DNA of 8,934 nucleotides, taken from contig CAJGCL010000080.1 of NCBI GenBank assembly GCA_904501675.1, positions 1 to 8,934 of the forward strand, given 5' to 3'. This stretch comes from Clostridiaceae bacterium (GTDB lineage: Bacteria; Bacillota; Clostridia; Oscillospirales; Acutalibacteraceae). Made by a program: the position numbers and the translations under genes. This document shows, piece after piece, positions 1 through 6,049 of the stretch. The notes under the pieces were generated by a model, which worked only from the letters and a program-made list of their open reading frames with translations, was not told the DNA's origin and did not search any database. Position 1 is the stretch's first letter. Each line of letters opens with the position of its first letter.

Positions 1-3
1 ATT

Positions 4-1188
4 TTACTCATGCAAATCAACTCCTCTGTAGCGTGCAATTGCGGCAACGTCCTTGTCGCCTCTGCCTGAAAGACAGCAGATAATTATATCGTCTTTGCTC
101 ATTGTAGGCGCAATCTTCATAAGGTGAGCTACCGCGTGAGAAGACTCGATAGCGGCAATAATACCTTCTGTTTTTGCAATATATTCAAATGCATCTACGG
201 CTTCATCATCTGTAACAGGAGCATATTCTGCTCTGCCTATATCCTTAAGATATGCGTGCTCAGGGCCAACTCCGGGGTAGTCAAGACCTGCCGAAATTGA
301 GTAAACAGGAGCAATCTGACCATATTCATCCTGACAGAAATAAGATTTCATGCCGTGGAAAACGCCTACAGAGCCTGTTGCCATTGTTGCGGCAGTTTTA
401 TCTGTGTCTGCGCCGAGGCCTGCAGCCTCGCAACCGATAAGCTTAACGTCTTTGTCGTTTATGAACTCATAGAACATTCCCATTGCGTTACTGCCACCAC
501 CAACGCAAGCCATAACTGCAGTTGGGAGTCTGCCTTCTTTTTCAAGAATCTGTGCTCTTGCTTCACGGCTTATTACACTCTGGAAATCTCTTACAATCAT
601 AGGGAATGGGTGAGGACCCATAACGGAGCCTATAACATAGAGAGTATCTTCAGTACGCTTTGCCCACTCGCCCATAGCCTCGTTGACAGCATCCTTAAGA
701 GTCATTGTGCCGCTTTCAACAGCGTTTACCTTTGCGCCTAAAAGCTCCATTCTGTAAACGTTAAGAGCCTGACGGATAGTGTCCTCTTTACCCATAAAGA
801 TTTCACATTCAAGGCCTAAAAGAGCCGCAGCAGTTGCTGTTGCAACGCCGTGCTGGCCTGCGCCTGTTTCCGCAATGATTCTTGTCTTGCCCATCTTCTT
901 CGCTAAAAGAGCCTGACCTAAAACGTTATTGATTTTATGAGAGCCTGTGTGATTCAAATCCTCTCTCTTAAAATAAATCTTTGCTCCGCCAAGGTCTTTA
1001 GTCATCTTCTCTGCGTAGTAAAGAAGAGATGGTCTGCCTGCATATTCTTTTAATAATGTGTTTAATTCATTATTAAAATCCTTGTCGTTTTTATAAAATT
1101 CATAAGCCTCTTCAAGCTTGTGAATTTCATCCATGAGAATCTCGGGGATGTACTGCCCACCGTGAATTCCGTATCTGCCTTCAGCCAT
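4..1188 (-). CDS. trpB: Tryptophan synthase beta chain (TrpB1 type)
   Basis: This PLP enzyme condenses indole with L-serine to give L-tryptophan, normally in an alpha2-beta2 complex with TrpA in the cytoplasm. The 394-residue length is normal for TrpB1. The PLP lysine is K85 in HTGSHK, the catalytic glutamate is E107 in AETGAGQHG, the phosphate-binding loop is GGGSN at 230-234, and the C-terminal SGRGDKD motif (S374) lies near the cofactor pyridine. The start is fixed by an AAGGAGG ribosome site at 1196-1202, 7 nt before the ATG, and the family's N-terminal GGQYIPE motif follows directly. The gene is first behind a tryptophan T-box leader, so it should be induced when tRNA-Trp is uncharged. 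The rest of the pathway is not upstream, because the neighbouring gene is divergent. trpA could follow beyond position 1. No damage to the reading frame is seen. Confidence 0.98.
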   Translation of the reverse strand: MAEGRYGIHGGQYIPEILMDEIHKLEEAYEFYKNDKDFNNELNTLLKEYAGRPSLLYYAEKMTKDLGGAKIYFKREDLNHTGSHKINNVLGQALLAKKMGKTRIIAETGAGQHGVATATAAALLGLECEIFMGKEDTIRQALNVYRMELLGAKVNAVESGTMTLKDAVNEAMGEWAKRTEDTLYVIGSVMGPHPFPMIVRDFQSVISREARAQILEKEGRLPTAVMACVGGGSNAMGMFYEFINDKDVKLIGCEAAGLGADTDKTAATMATGSVGVFHGMKSYFCQDEYGQIAPVYSISAGLDYPGVGPEHAYLKDIGRAEYAPVTDDEAVDAFEYIAKTEGIIAAIESSHAVAHLMKIAPTMSKDDIIICCLSGRGDKDVAAIARYRGVDLHE

Positions 1189-1203
1189 ATAAAAGCCTCC
1201 TTG

Positions 1204-1228
1204 TTTTCGGTATGTGTTATGCCGAAAA
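1204..1228 (-). other. Hairpin between the T-box terminator and the trpB ribosome site
   Basis: On the minus strand TTTTCGG and CCGAAAA form a 7 bp stem with an 11 nt loop, ending one base before the AAGGAGG ribosome site. The 5' arm reuses the U-run of the T-box terminator, so the hairpin can exist only on read-through transcripts. It could protect the 5' end of processed mRNA or keep the ribosome site exposed. The function is inference; the complementarity is directly visible. Confidence 0.5.
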
Positions 1229-1269
1229 ATAAAATGTCCCCGACAATAACACTTGCTATTGTCAAGGAC
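1225..1269 (-). terminator. Intrinsic terminator of the trpB T-box leader
   Basis: On the minus strand GTCCTTGACAATA pairs with TATTGTCGGGGAC, giving 13 bp including two G-U pairs, and a run ATTTTATTTTT follows. The CCTTGA segment in the 5' arm is also complementary to TCAAGG of the T-box. Terminator and antiterminator are therefore mutually exclusive, as expected for a T-box that works by transcription attenuation. Confidence 0.93.
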
Positions 1270-1500
1270 GATAAATCATAATTACCGCGGTGCCACCTTG
1301 ATTTGTGTAGTACACACACTTTGCAGAGTACTATCATACTCCCGGCCACTAACGTAAGCCAACACGTCTTGGAATACTCGGAAACCCTTTGACCAAGCCC
1401 TCAGCGGTCCATTTGATAAACTGCGTTCTGTAGGTTTCCAGCCAAAGCCCCACTCTCTGTAAGTGCACGATTTACCTTTATCTCCGCCTCAACGGTTTGT
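1225..1500 (-). promoter_or_regulatory. T-box riboswitch leader, tRNA-Trp specific, controlling trpB
   Basis: The minus strand carries the conserved T-box sequence AAGGTGGCACCGCGG at 1299-1285. Its UGGC bulge would pair with a tRNA end GCCA, so it predicts discriminator G73, which is the base of bacterial tRNA-Trp. Stem I can be folded: GGCGG (1488-1484) pairs with CCGCT (1407-1403) and GATAAA (1482-1477) pairs with TTTATC (1420-1415). This leaves an asymmetric internal loop AAATGGA, whose TGG at 1411-1409 is the Trp specifier codon. The apical part of Stem I (1459-1433) has the usual CAGAGAG and GGCTGGAAACC elements. GAGTA/TACTC at 1341-1326 is a Stem III candidate. The antiterminator is TCAAGG (1301-1296) paired with CCTTGA (1267-1262). 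Uncharged tRNA-Trp should stabilise it and allow trpB to be transcribed. Confidence 0.95.
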
Positions 1501-1520
1501 TTATATATTTTGTATATTTT

Positions 1521-1548
1521 AGTATATACCTTTTTAGTGATTTGTCAA
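1521..1548 (-). promoter_or_regulatory. Promoter of the trpB T-box transcript
   Basis: A perfect -35 TTGACA (minus strand, 1548-1543) is followed after 16 nt by TATACT (1526-1521), a 5/6 match to the -10 consensus. Transcription should start near 1514, giving a leader of about 325 nt. The strong match fits a gene that is controlled mainly by attenuation rather than at initiation. Confidence 0.82.
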
Positions 1549-1563
1549 GAAAAAAGTTTTTAC

Positions 1564-1592
1564 TTGTTTTTTGCCATTACCTATTTTATAAT
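1564..1592 (+). promoter_or_regulatory. Promoter of the CAP-domain lipoprotein gene
   Basis: A perfect -10 TATAAT (1587-1592) lies 17 nt after TTGTTT (1564-1569), a weak -35 that keeps the TTG core. The start would be near 1599, leaving a leader of about 20 nt with AAGGA at 1605-1609. It is back-to-back with the trpB promoter: the two -35 boxes are only 15 bp apart. Confidence 0.65.
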
Positions 1593-1618
1593 ATGTTATA
1601 TAAAAAGGATGTGAAGGT

Positions 1619-2647
1619 ATGAAGAAATTATTTTGTTTGTTCCTTTGTTTTATAATTATATTTACCACCGCTTGTTCTAGAGGTGAAAATACCGATAACG
1701 CTACAGAACCGGCAGGAGATTATTTTGATAATGCTCAACCAACGGATTACATAAATTATGACACTACACTTAATGAAACAGATGCTGCAACTGATATTTT
1801 TACCGTGGAAAGCACTCAGGTAGGTGAATCAACAGAAAATACAGGTGAAGTTGTTACTCACGAAAGCACCACAAAGAAAACAGCTTCGTCCATAGCGCCT
1901 TCAAAAAAACCTTCTACAACGCGAAAGCCTGATGCCACAGCTCAAGTAAGACCTTCTGAACCATCTGTCAGCGTAACCTCGGCACATTGCCTTCATAAAA
2001 ATACAACAATCAAAAACAAATTAAGCGCTTCACCTGAAAATGATGGCTACACAGGAGATACATATTGCAGTGATTGCGGAGCACTTTTAAATAAAGGTGA
2101 AACAATTGAGTATGTAGAGAGTGAAACTGATGTTGACTTTATAAAGTATCCTTGTCCCGACGGTTCGTTTATTACTGTACCTGTGGGTACAAATATCTTT
2201 GATTACACAATGGAGAAGGCAGGTAAATCTGCATCTCACGATTATTATGAACTTGAAAACGAGGTTTTCAGGCTTTTTAATGAAGAGCGCGTAAGGCTGG
2301 GTATATCTGCAGTAAACAACAATGAAAAAGCCTATTATTATGTGAAAAAACGAGCTATAGAAATACAGTCGGTTTTCTCACATACAAGACCTGATGGTGA
2401 TAATTTCTCAGGTGTTTATGAGGATGAAGGAATAATTCTTTGTGCTATGGCAGAAAATCTTGTAGGTCATATGACTGTGCAGGAGGGTGAGGATGTTGCT
2501 CAGCGCATATTCAATGCCATAATGAGCTCTCCATCTCACAAGGCGACTGCTCTTGATTCGAAATATAATGAGATGTCTATTGCGATTACATATTATGATG
2601 GTCAATATTATTTCTGTCAGCATATGTATGAGAATGTGGTGCATTAA
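1619..2647 (+). CDS. Predicted CAP/SCP-domain lipoprotein with Thr/Ser-rich linker
   Basis: Residues 1-19 form a lipoprotein-type signal: KK, a hydrophobic core, then FTTAC with C19 as the likely lipidated cysteine. The protein would thus be anchored outside the cytoplasmic membrane. Residues 20-122 are a low-complexity Thr/Ser/Pro/Lys linker, probably spanning the wall. Residues 124-160 hold C124-x-H126 and C150-x2-C153 within GYTGDTYCSDCG, resembling a small domain seen on Clostridia surface proteins and perhaps binding zinc. Residues 209-338 are a CAP/SCP (CAP/PR-1) domain, with FNEERVRLG, SHTRPDG (H255), AENL (E279) and SPSHKATAL (H307). Bacterial members, for example of the YkwD type, have no settled biochemical activity. 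AAGGA lies 9 nt before the ATG. The gene appears monocistronic, ending at the hairpin at 2650-2687. Family assignment is firm; the role is unknown. Confidence 0.9.
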   Translation: MKKLFCLFLCFIIIFTTACSRGENTDNATEPAGDYFDNAQPTDYINYDTTLNETDAATDIFTVESTQVGESTENTGEVVTHESTTKKTASSIAPSKKPSTTRKPDATAQVRPSEPSVSVTSAHCLHKNTTIKNKLSASPENDGYTGDTYCSDCGALLNKGETIEYVESETDVDFIKYPCPDGSFITVPVGTNIFDYTMEKAGKSASHDYYELENEVFRLFNEERVRLGISAVNNNEKAYYYVKKRAIEIQSVFSHTRPDGDNFSGVYEDEGIILCAMAENLVGHMTVQEGEDVAQRIFNAIMSSPSHKATALDSKYNEMSIAITYYDGQYYFCQHMYENVVH

Positions 2648-2649
2648 AA

Positions 2650-2687
2650 AATGGTCTGTGAAGTTCTTGTGAGCTTCACAGACCATT
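2650..2687. terminator. Bidirectional intrinsic terminator between convergent genes
   Basis: AATGGTCTGTGAAG and CTTCACAGACCATT form a perfect 14 bp stem with a 10 nt loop. Rightward it is followed by the T-rich GATTTTATTTG. Leftward, the minus strand reads into TTTTTTAATG. It can therefore end the lipoprotein transcript arriving from the left and the glutaminase-A-family transcript arriving from the right. The two stop codons lie only about 45 bp apart around it. Confidence 0.9.
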
Positions 2688-2691
2688 GATT

Positions 2692-4578
2692 TTATTTGTT
2701 TTGCCCTAAAATTTTAATAAACAATCCGCCTTGTACCGTGCGGTGTCTGAATCCTACCATTCTGCCGCTTTTGGTGTCGTACCAGTCGGTAAGCGGTGCA
2801 CGTGAGGAGCTTTCGTTATATGTGTTCCATAATGGCTCAATAAATTCCTCAAAGACATCTTTTTTATCTGTCATTGAAGCTACCCATACGAGCCAGTCAG
2901 ACTTTGTGTAGTCTGCACGGGAATCAAGGGGAAGACCATATTTATTGAAATGCTTTTTGTTGTTTTCTAATTCGGTTTCTCTGAATTGCTGAGTGAAAAG
3001 ACCTGTATTCCATACCTTATCCCACACCATATTATACTTCATTGAGAACCCTTCGGCACTGTCAAAAGTAAGGCGTGTTGAGCCGTCTTCATTAACGGCA
3101 GTATTAAGCCAGCTTTCAGTCATTTTTTCTGCCTCTTTTCTATAATAGGCAGATTTTTCTTTATCTTCCATCATATCAAAAATTATTGACATGCCCTGAA
3201 GACCCATAATTGCTTTGAGGGAAAGGTTGCAGTTGTGGGCAAGGTGGCCTGCAAAGTCATCTGTGCAAAGCTGATTTCCCGGATCTGTGCCGTATTCTAT
3301 AAGATATTTGCTCCATTTTTCAAGAATTTCAATATGGCTCTTTGCAAAGGAAGCATCTTTTGTTGCTATCGCAACATTCGCTTCCATAATAAGCATATTA
3401 CCACATTCCTCAACAGGCATCTGATACTTTAATTGATTTTCGCCATAAACCTGACCGTTAAGAAGAGGGTACTGACCAACATCGTGAGGAGCAAAATCAA
3501 ATTTCCAATCCTCGCTGAGAGCGTATTTGTAAATTGGTCTGAGCATACCCTTTACAAGCTCAGGGTTATATATCAAAAACATTGGCGTTGAAGGGTAGCT
3601 TACATCAACTGTGGCGGCACATCCGTTTGACCAGCATTCCTTTGAAATCCATAGCACATCACCGTTTTCATCCAGCACAAGCTTGTGAGCAGCCATTACC
3701 TGACGGTATGAAAGCGTAAGTATTTCGGCATATTTCTCGCTGCCGGCAGAAAGCGCATTATCATAAAGCTTTTTTGAAAAGATTTCGCAATTGTTAAGTG
3801 TTTCATTATAGTCTTCGCAAGCTTTTTCAATTGCCTGAAGAATTGTTTCCCCATCCTTGTTCCAATATGATTTAAGAGGTTTTTTGAAATATTCAATGCT
3901 TTCAATATCGTCATATGCAAAAAGATAGAGCGTAGAATCGTTTTCTTCGGGAATTGAAACGCAATGAATATATGTTTTGCTATCTATATCTGCAGAATAA
4001 GTACGAGTGCTCCGCCCATTAACTGCAAGATGAATATATCCCCAATCAATTCCTATGTCGTCGCCGCTTTTGTTAAGAGGCTTCTGTTCAACATTACCCA
4101 TTCGCATACCTTTAATACTATTTGAAAAAGGTGTTTCCTCCGCAATGACATCGTTCTGCCATGGTGTATCAAGGCATAAATCCTCACATACGCCAACATC
4201 AATTTCCACGTTGTGTGGTTTTCCGTCTTTTGAAGAGTAGCTTACCTGAAGATATGAAACAGGACGAGTTAAAAGATATAAGTTGTCAGCTAAAACCGGT
4301 GAGGTGAATTTTGCAGTAAGTATAATTTCTTCGCTTTCAAAAACGGCCGTAGTTGAAAGAGCGTCAATTTCGAGAGATACTTGATCGATTTTCAATATAT
4401 CTCTGTGGTAGCCAAGAAAAAGTCTTTTTTTACCATCAATTGTAACTGTGCCAAGGATTGCTTTTTCTTTGCCGGACCACATTTCTGTGGGCACAAAATT
4501 TATATTTTCGTTGGGAGACCATATTGAAAAATAAGGGTCAACTGTAATAAGTGGTATTGCAGGTGGGCGTAATTTCAT
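2692..4578 (-). CDS. Glutaminase A-family protein (DUF4964/DUF5127/DUF4965/DUF1793), cytoplasmic
   Basis: The 628 residues match the architecture named after fungal glutaminase GtaA: an N-terminal LRPPAIPLITVDPYFSIWS block (DUF4964, 1-70), a beta-rich DUF5127 region (about 75-270), then DUF4965 (about 275-445) and DUF1793 (about 450-625), which together make an (alpha/alpha)6-barrel-like module. Recognisable motifs are APHDVGQYP (363-371), MPVEECGNMLIM (387-398) and PLTDWYDTKSG with GGLFIKIL at the end. Acidic residues in these motifs are candidates for catalysis. Unlike many secreted relatives there is no signal peptide, because the first domain begins at residue 2. AAGGA lies 8 nt before the ATG. 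The gene is divergent from a GPH transporter/GH30 operon across 136 bp. That context favours a role on carbohydrate or glycoside substrates over glutamine hydrolysis; the substrate is unknown. Confidence 0.88.
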   Translation of the reverse strand: MKLRPPAIPLITVDPYFSIWSPNENINFVPTEMWSGKEKAILGTVTIDGKKRLFLGYHRDILKIDQVSLEIDALSTTAVFESEEIILTAKFTSPVLADNLYLLTRPVSYLQVSYSSKDGKPHNVEIDVGVCEDLCLDTPWQNDVIAEETPFSNSIKGMRMGNVEQKPLNKSGDDIGIDWGYIHLAVNGRSTRTYSADIDSKTYIHCVSIPEENDSTLYLFAYDDIESIEYFKKPLKSYWNKDGETILQAIEKACEDYNETLNNCEIFSKKLYDNALSAGSEKYAEILTLSYRQVMAAHKLVLDENGDVLWISKECWSNGCAATVDVSYPSTPMFLIYNPELVKGMLRPIYKYALSEDWKFDFAPHDVGQYPLLNGQVYGENQLKYQMPVEECGNMLIMEANVAIATKDASFAKSHIEILEKWSKYLIEYGTDPGNQLCTDDFAGHLAHNCNLSLKAIMGLQGMSIIFDMMEDKEKSAYYRKEAEKMTESWLNTAVNEDGSTRLTFDSAEGFSMKYNMVWDKVWNTGLFTQQFRETELENNKKHFNKYGLPLDSRADYTKSDWLVWVASMTDKKDVFEEFIEPLWNTYNESSSRAPLTDWYDTKSGRMVGFRHRTVQGGLFIKILGQNK

Positions 4579-4611
4579 AAAATCAGTCCTTGTTTTTTAA
4601 ATATTGACATA

Positions 4612-4640
4612 AGTTTATCACAATATAATGAATTTTACAA
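4612..4640 (-). promoter_or_regulatory. Candidate weak promoter for the leftward glutaminase A-family gene
   Basis: On the minus strand TTGTAA (4640-4635) and TAAACT (4617-4612) are 17 nt apart, each matching consensus at 4 of 6 bases. A second possibility, TTACAA with TATAAA 17 nt later, starts near 4690. The A+T-rich sequence makes chance matches likely, so only the presence of some leftward promoter within 4590-4700 is firm. Confidence 0.25.
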
Positions 4641-4689
4641 TTGAAATTGAAATAGTTTTATTTATATGTTATAATTAAACCAATTGTAA
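4635..4689. repeat. 9 bp inverted repeat bracketing the operon promoter
   Basis: TTACAATTG at 4635-4643 is the exact reverse complement of CAATTGTAA at 4681-4689. The left arm sits 3 bp before the -35 box. The right arm begins 5 bp after the -10 box, over the predicted transcription start. The left arm also covers the candidate leftward -35. The layout suits binding of a repressor to both sites, but the A+T-rich composition means chance cannot be excluded. Confidence 0.4.
4647..4675 (+). promoter_or_regulatory. Promoter of the oxidoreductase/transporter/GH30 operon
   Basis: TTGAAA (4647-4652, 5/6) and a perfect TATAAT (4670-4675) are separated by the optimal 17 nt. Transcription should begin near 4682, about 33 nt before the first start codon. 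It is the best sigma-A match in the divergent intergenic region. Confidence 0.75.
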
Positions 4690-4714
4690 GAAGATTTTTT
4701 CCAGAGGTGTTAAT

Positions 4715-6037
4715 ATGGGCAGAAAAATTATTGTTGCAGGCGGTGGCCACGGCGGTATTGCTACAGCCATGCTTCTTGCTCAGAATGGCTTTGATGTTGA
4801 GGTTTATGAGAGAAATGAAGCCGATAAAATGGGCTATGACTGGACCGATATTTTTAATCCGAGAGCCTTCAAGGCAATAGGTCTTCCTATGCCACCCAAG
4901 GAAATGTACGAATACAAGACAGATATGACGTTCTATTCCACAAGTGAGAATACTGCAGTTGAACAGCATGTTCCCCAAAGTGAAAGAGAAATAAAAATGG
5001 AGCGTCGCGATATTTATAAATATATCATCGGCCATGCAGAAAAAGCAGGCGTTAAATTCAACTACGGCTATACTGTTAATAGCGCTATAGTTCAGGGTAA
5101 AACAGTTGTTGGTATCAGTACCGATAAGGGTGATATATATGGTGATTTGGTTATAGATGCCTGTGGTTGTGATTCCAAGCTACGAGCAAGCCTTCCTGAA
5201 AGCTTTGGTATTCAGGCGAAAGTTGGAGAATATGAAAAATTCTTTATATACAGAGCTTTTTTCAATAGAACATCTCAGGAGCCTGTTGCAGACCCATATA
5301 AAATTTGCATTTTTTCTGAGGGCAAGCTTGGCATAGGCTGGGTTGCTACCGAGGAAAATCACACAGACCTTCTTATCGGCAGATTTGAAGAGTTTGATAT
5401 GGCAGAAGCAGAGCGCACAGCTGAATTTTATCGCACAAGAAATCCAAGCCTTGGCACAGAGGTTTTGAGAGGCGGTTCTTTTGCAGCTATCCCTGTACGC
5501 CATCCTCTTTCTATCATGGTTGCAAACGGTTACGTGGCAATAGGCGACAGCGCTTTTATGACCTTCCCGATTACAGGCACAGGCCTTGCCAATTGCTTTA
5601 ATACTGCACCGCTTCTTGCAACGGTTCTTATAAAAAATAAAGATAAAGATTATACAGCAGAGCTTCTTTGGGAGTATCAGAGAGCATACTACAAAAAATT
5701 GGGTAACGGTCTTGCACCAATTGCAAGAGCCAAGCTGTTTCTTACAACAATAACACCGGAGGAGCTTGACTATATCTTTGATAATAAAATCATCACATCT
5801 AAAGAGCTTTCGGTTTCTGCGGAAAAAGTAGATTTAGATATTCCATCATATTTCTGTAAGGAAACGCTTCTAAGAGGTAAGGCGGTTATAGATAATAAGC
5901 CTTTACTTAAAAAATTCCTCGCTCTTGGAAAGGCTATGGTAAAAATAGTTGTTACTCTTCAGGGTATGCCTAAAGAGTATAACGAGGCAGCAGTGCTTTC
6001 TTGGGCAAAGAAATACGATGATGAATTTAAAGTTTAA
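4715..6037 (+). CDS. FAD-dependent oxidoreductase, geranylgeranyl reductase/PHBH-like
   Basis: The 440-residue protein has the Rossmann dinucleotide site GGGHGG at 9-14 with E32 at the end of the second strand for the FAD ribose. MERRDIYKYI at 95-104 corresponds to the conserved arginine segment of the PHBH fold. DACGCDSKLR at 148-157 is a DG-like motif in which the usual Asp-Gly reads Cys-Gly. The GD motif is VAIGDSAFMTFPITGTGL (274-291), which binds the FAD pyrophosphate and isoalloxazine side. The C-terminal 130 residues are not recognised. It is a soluble protein without a signal peptide or membrane segment. GAGGTG at 4704-4709 sets the start, and it is first in an operon with a symporter and GH30. 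In an anaerobe a reductase or dehydrogenase role is more plausible than a monooxygenase role. The substrate is unknown; an aglycone or isoprenoid-like compound is only an inference. Confidence 0.85.
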   Translation: MGRKIIVAGGGHGGIATAMLLAQNGFDVEVYERNEADKMGYDWTDIFNPRAFKAIGLPMPPKEMYEYKTDMTFYSTSENTAVEQHVPQSEREIKMERRDIYKYIIGHAEKAGVKFNYGYTVNSAIVQGKTVVGISTDKGDIYGDLVIDACGCDSKLRASLPESFGIQAKVGEYEKFFIYRAFFNRTSQEPVADPYKICIFSEGKLGIGWVATEENHTDLLIGRFEEFDMAEAERTAEFYRTRNPSLGTEVLRGGSFAAIPVRHPLSIMVANGYVAIGDSAFMTFPITGTGLANCFNTAPLLATVLIKNKDKDYTAELLWEYQRAYYKKLGNGLAPIARAKLFLTTITPEELDYIFDNKIITSKELSVSAEKVDLDIPSYFCKETLLRGKAVIDNKPLLKKFLALGKAMVKIVVTLQGMPKEYNEAAVLSWAKKYDDEFKV

Positions 6038-6049
6038 AGGAGAATAAAT

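Noticed and set aside
252..741. Two rightward ORFs of 62 and 128 residues opposite trpB
   Set aside because: They are antisense to a fully conserved trpB, are rich in Cys, His and Ser with no family resemblance, and have no ribosome site. They are frame shadows.
1062..1349. Leftward 95-residue ORF across the T-box leader and the trpB start
   Set aside because: It runs through the terminator, T-box bulge and ribosome site, whose structure is explained as RNA, and it overlaps trpB in another frame.
1285..1500. Possible tRNA gene suggested by repeated stems and a CCA-like stretch
   Set aside because: There is no cloverleaf with T-arm and anticodon arm. All elements fit T-box Stem I and the antiterminator.
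4604..4629. Perfect TTGACA and perfect TATAAT on the plus strand in the divergent intergenic region
   Set aside because: The spacer is only 14 nt, too short for normal sigma-A recognition. The TTGAAA-17-TATAAT pair downstream is better placed.
4611..4640. Imperfect palindrome around TGATAAACTTATGTCA upstream of the leftward gene
   Set aside because: Only about 10 of 16 positions are symmetric, within the range expected by chance in A+T-rich DNA.
4658..5503. Leftward ORFs of 125 and 107 residues opposite the FAD oxidoreductase gene
   Set aside because: They are antisense to a gene with clear FAD motifs and have no recognisable domains or ribosome sites.
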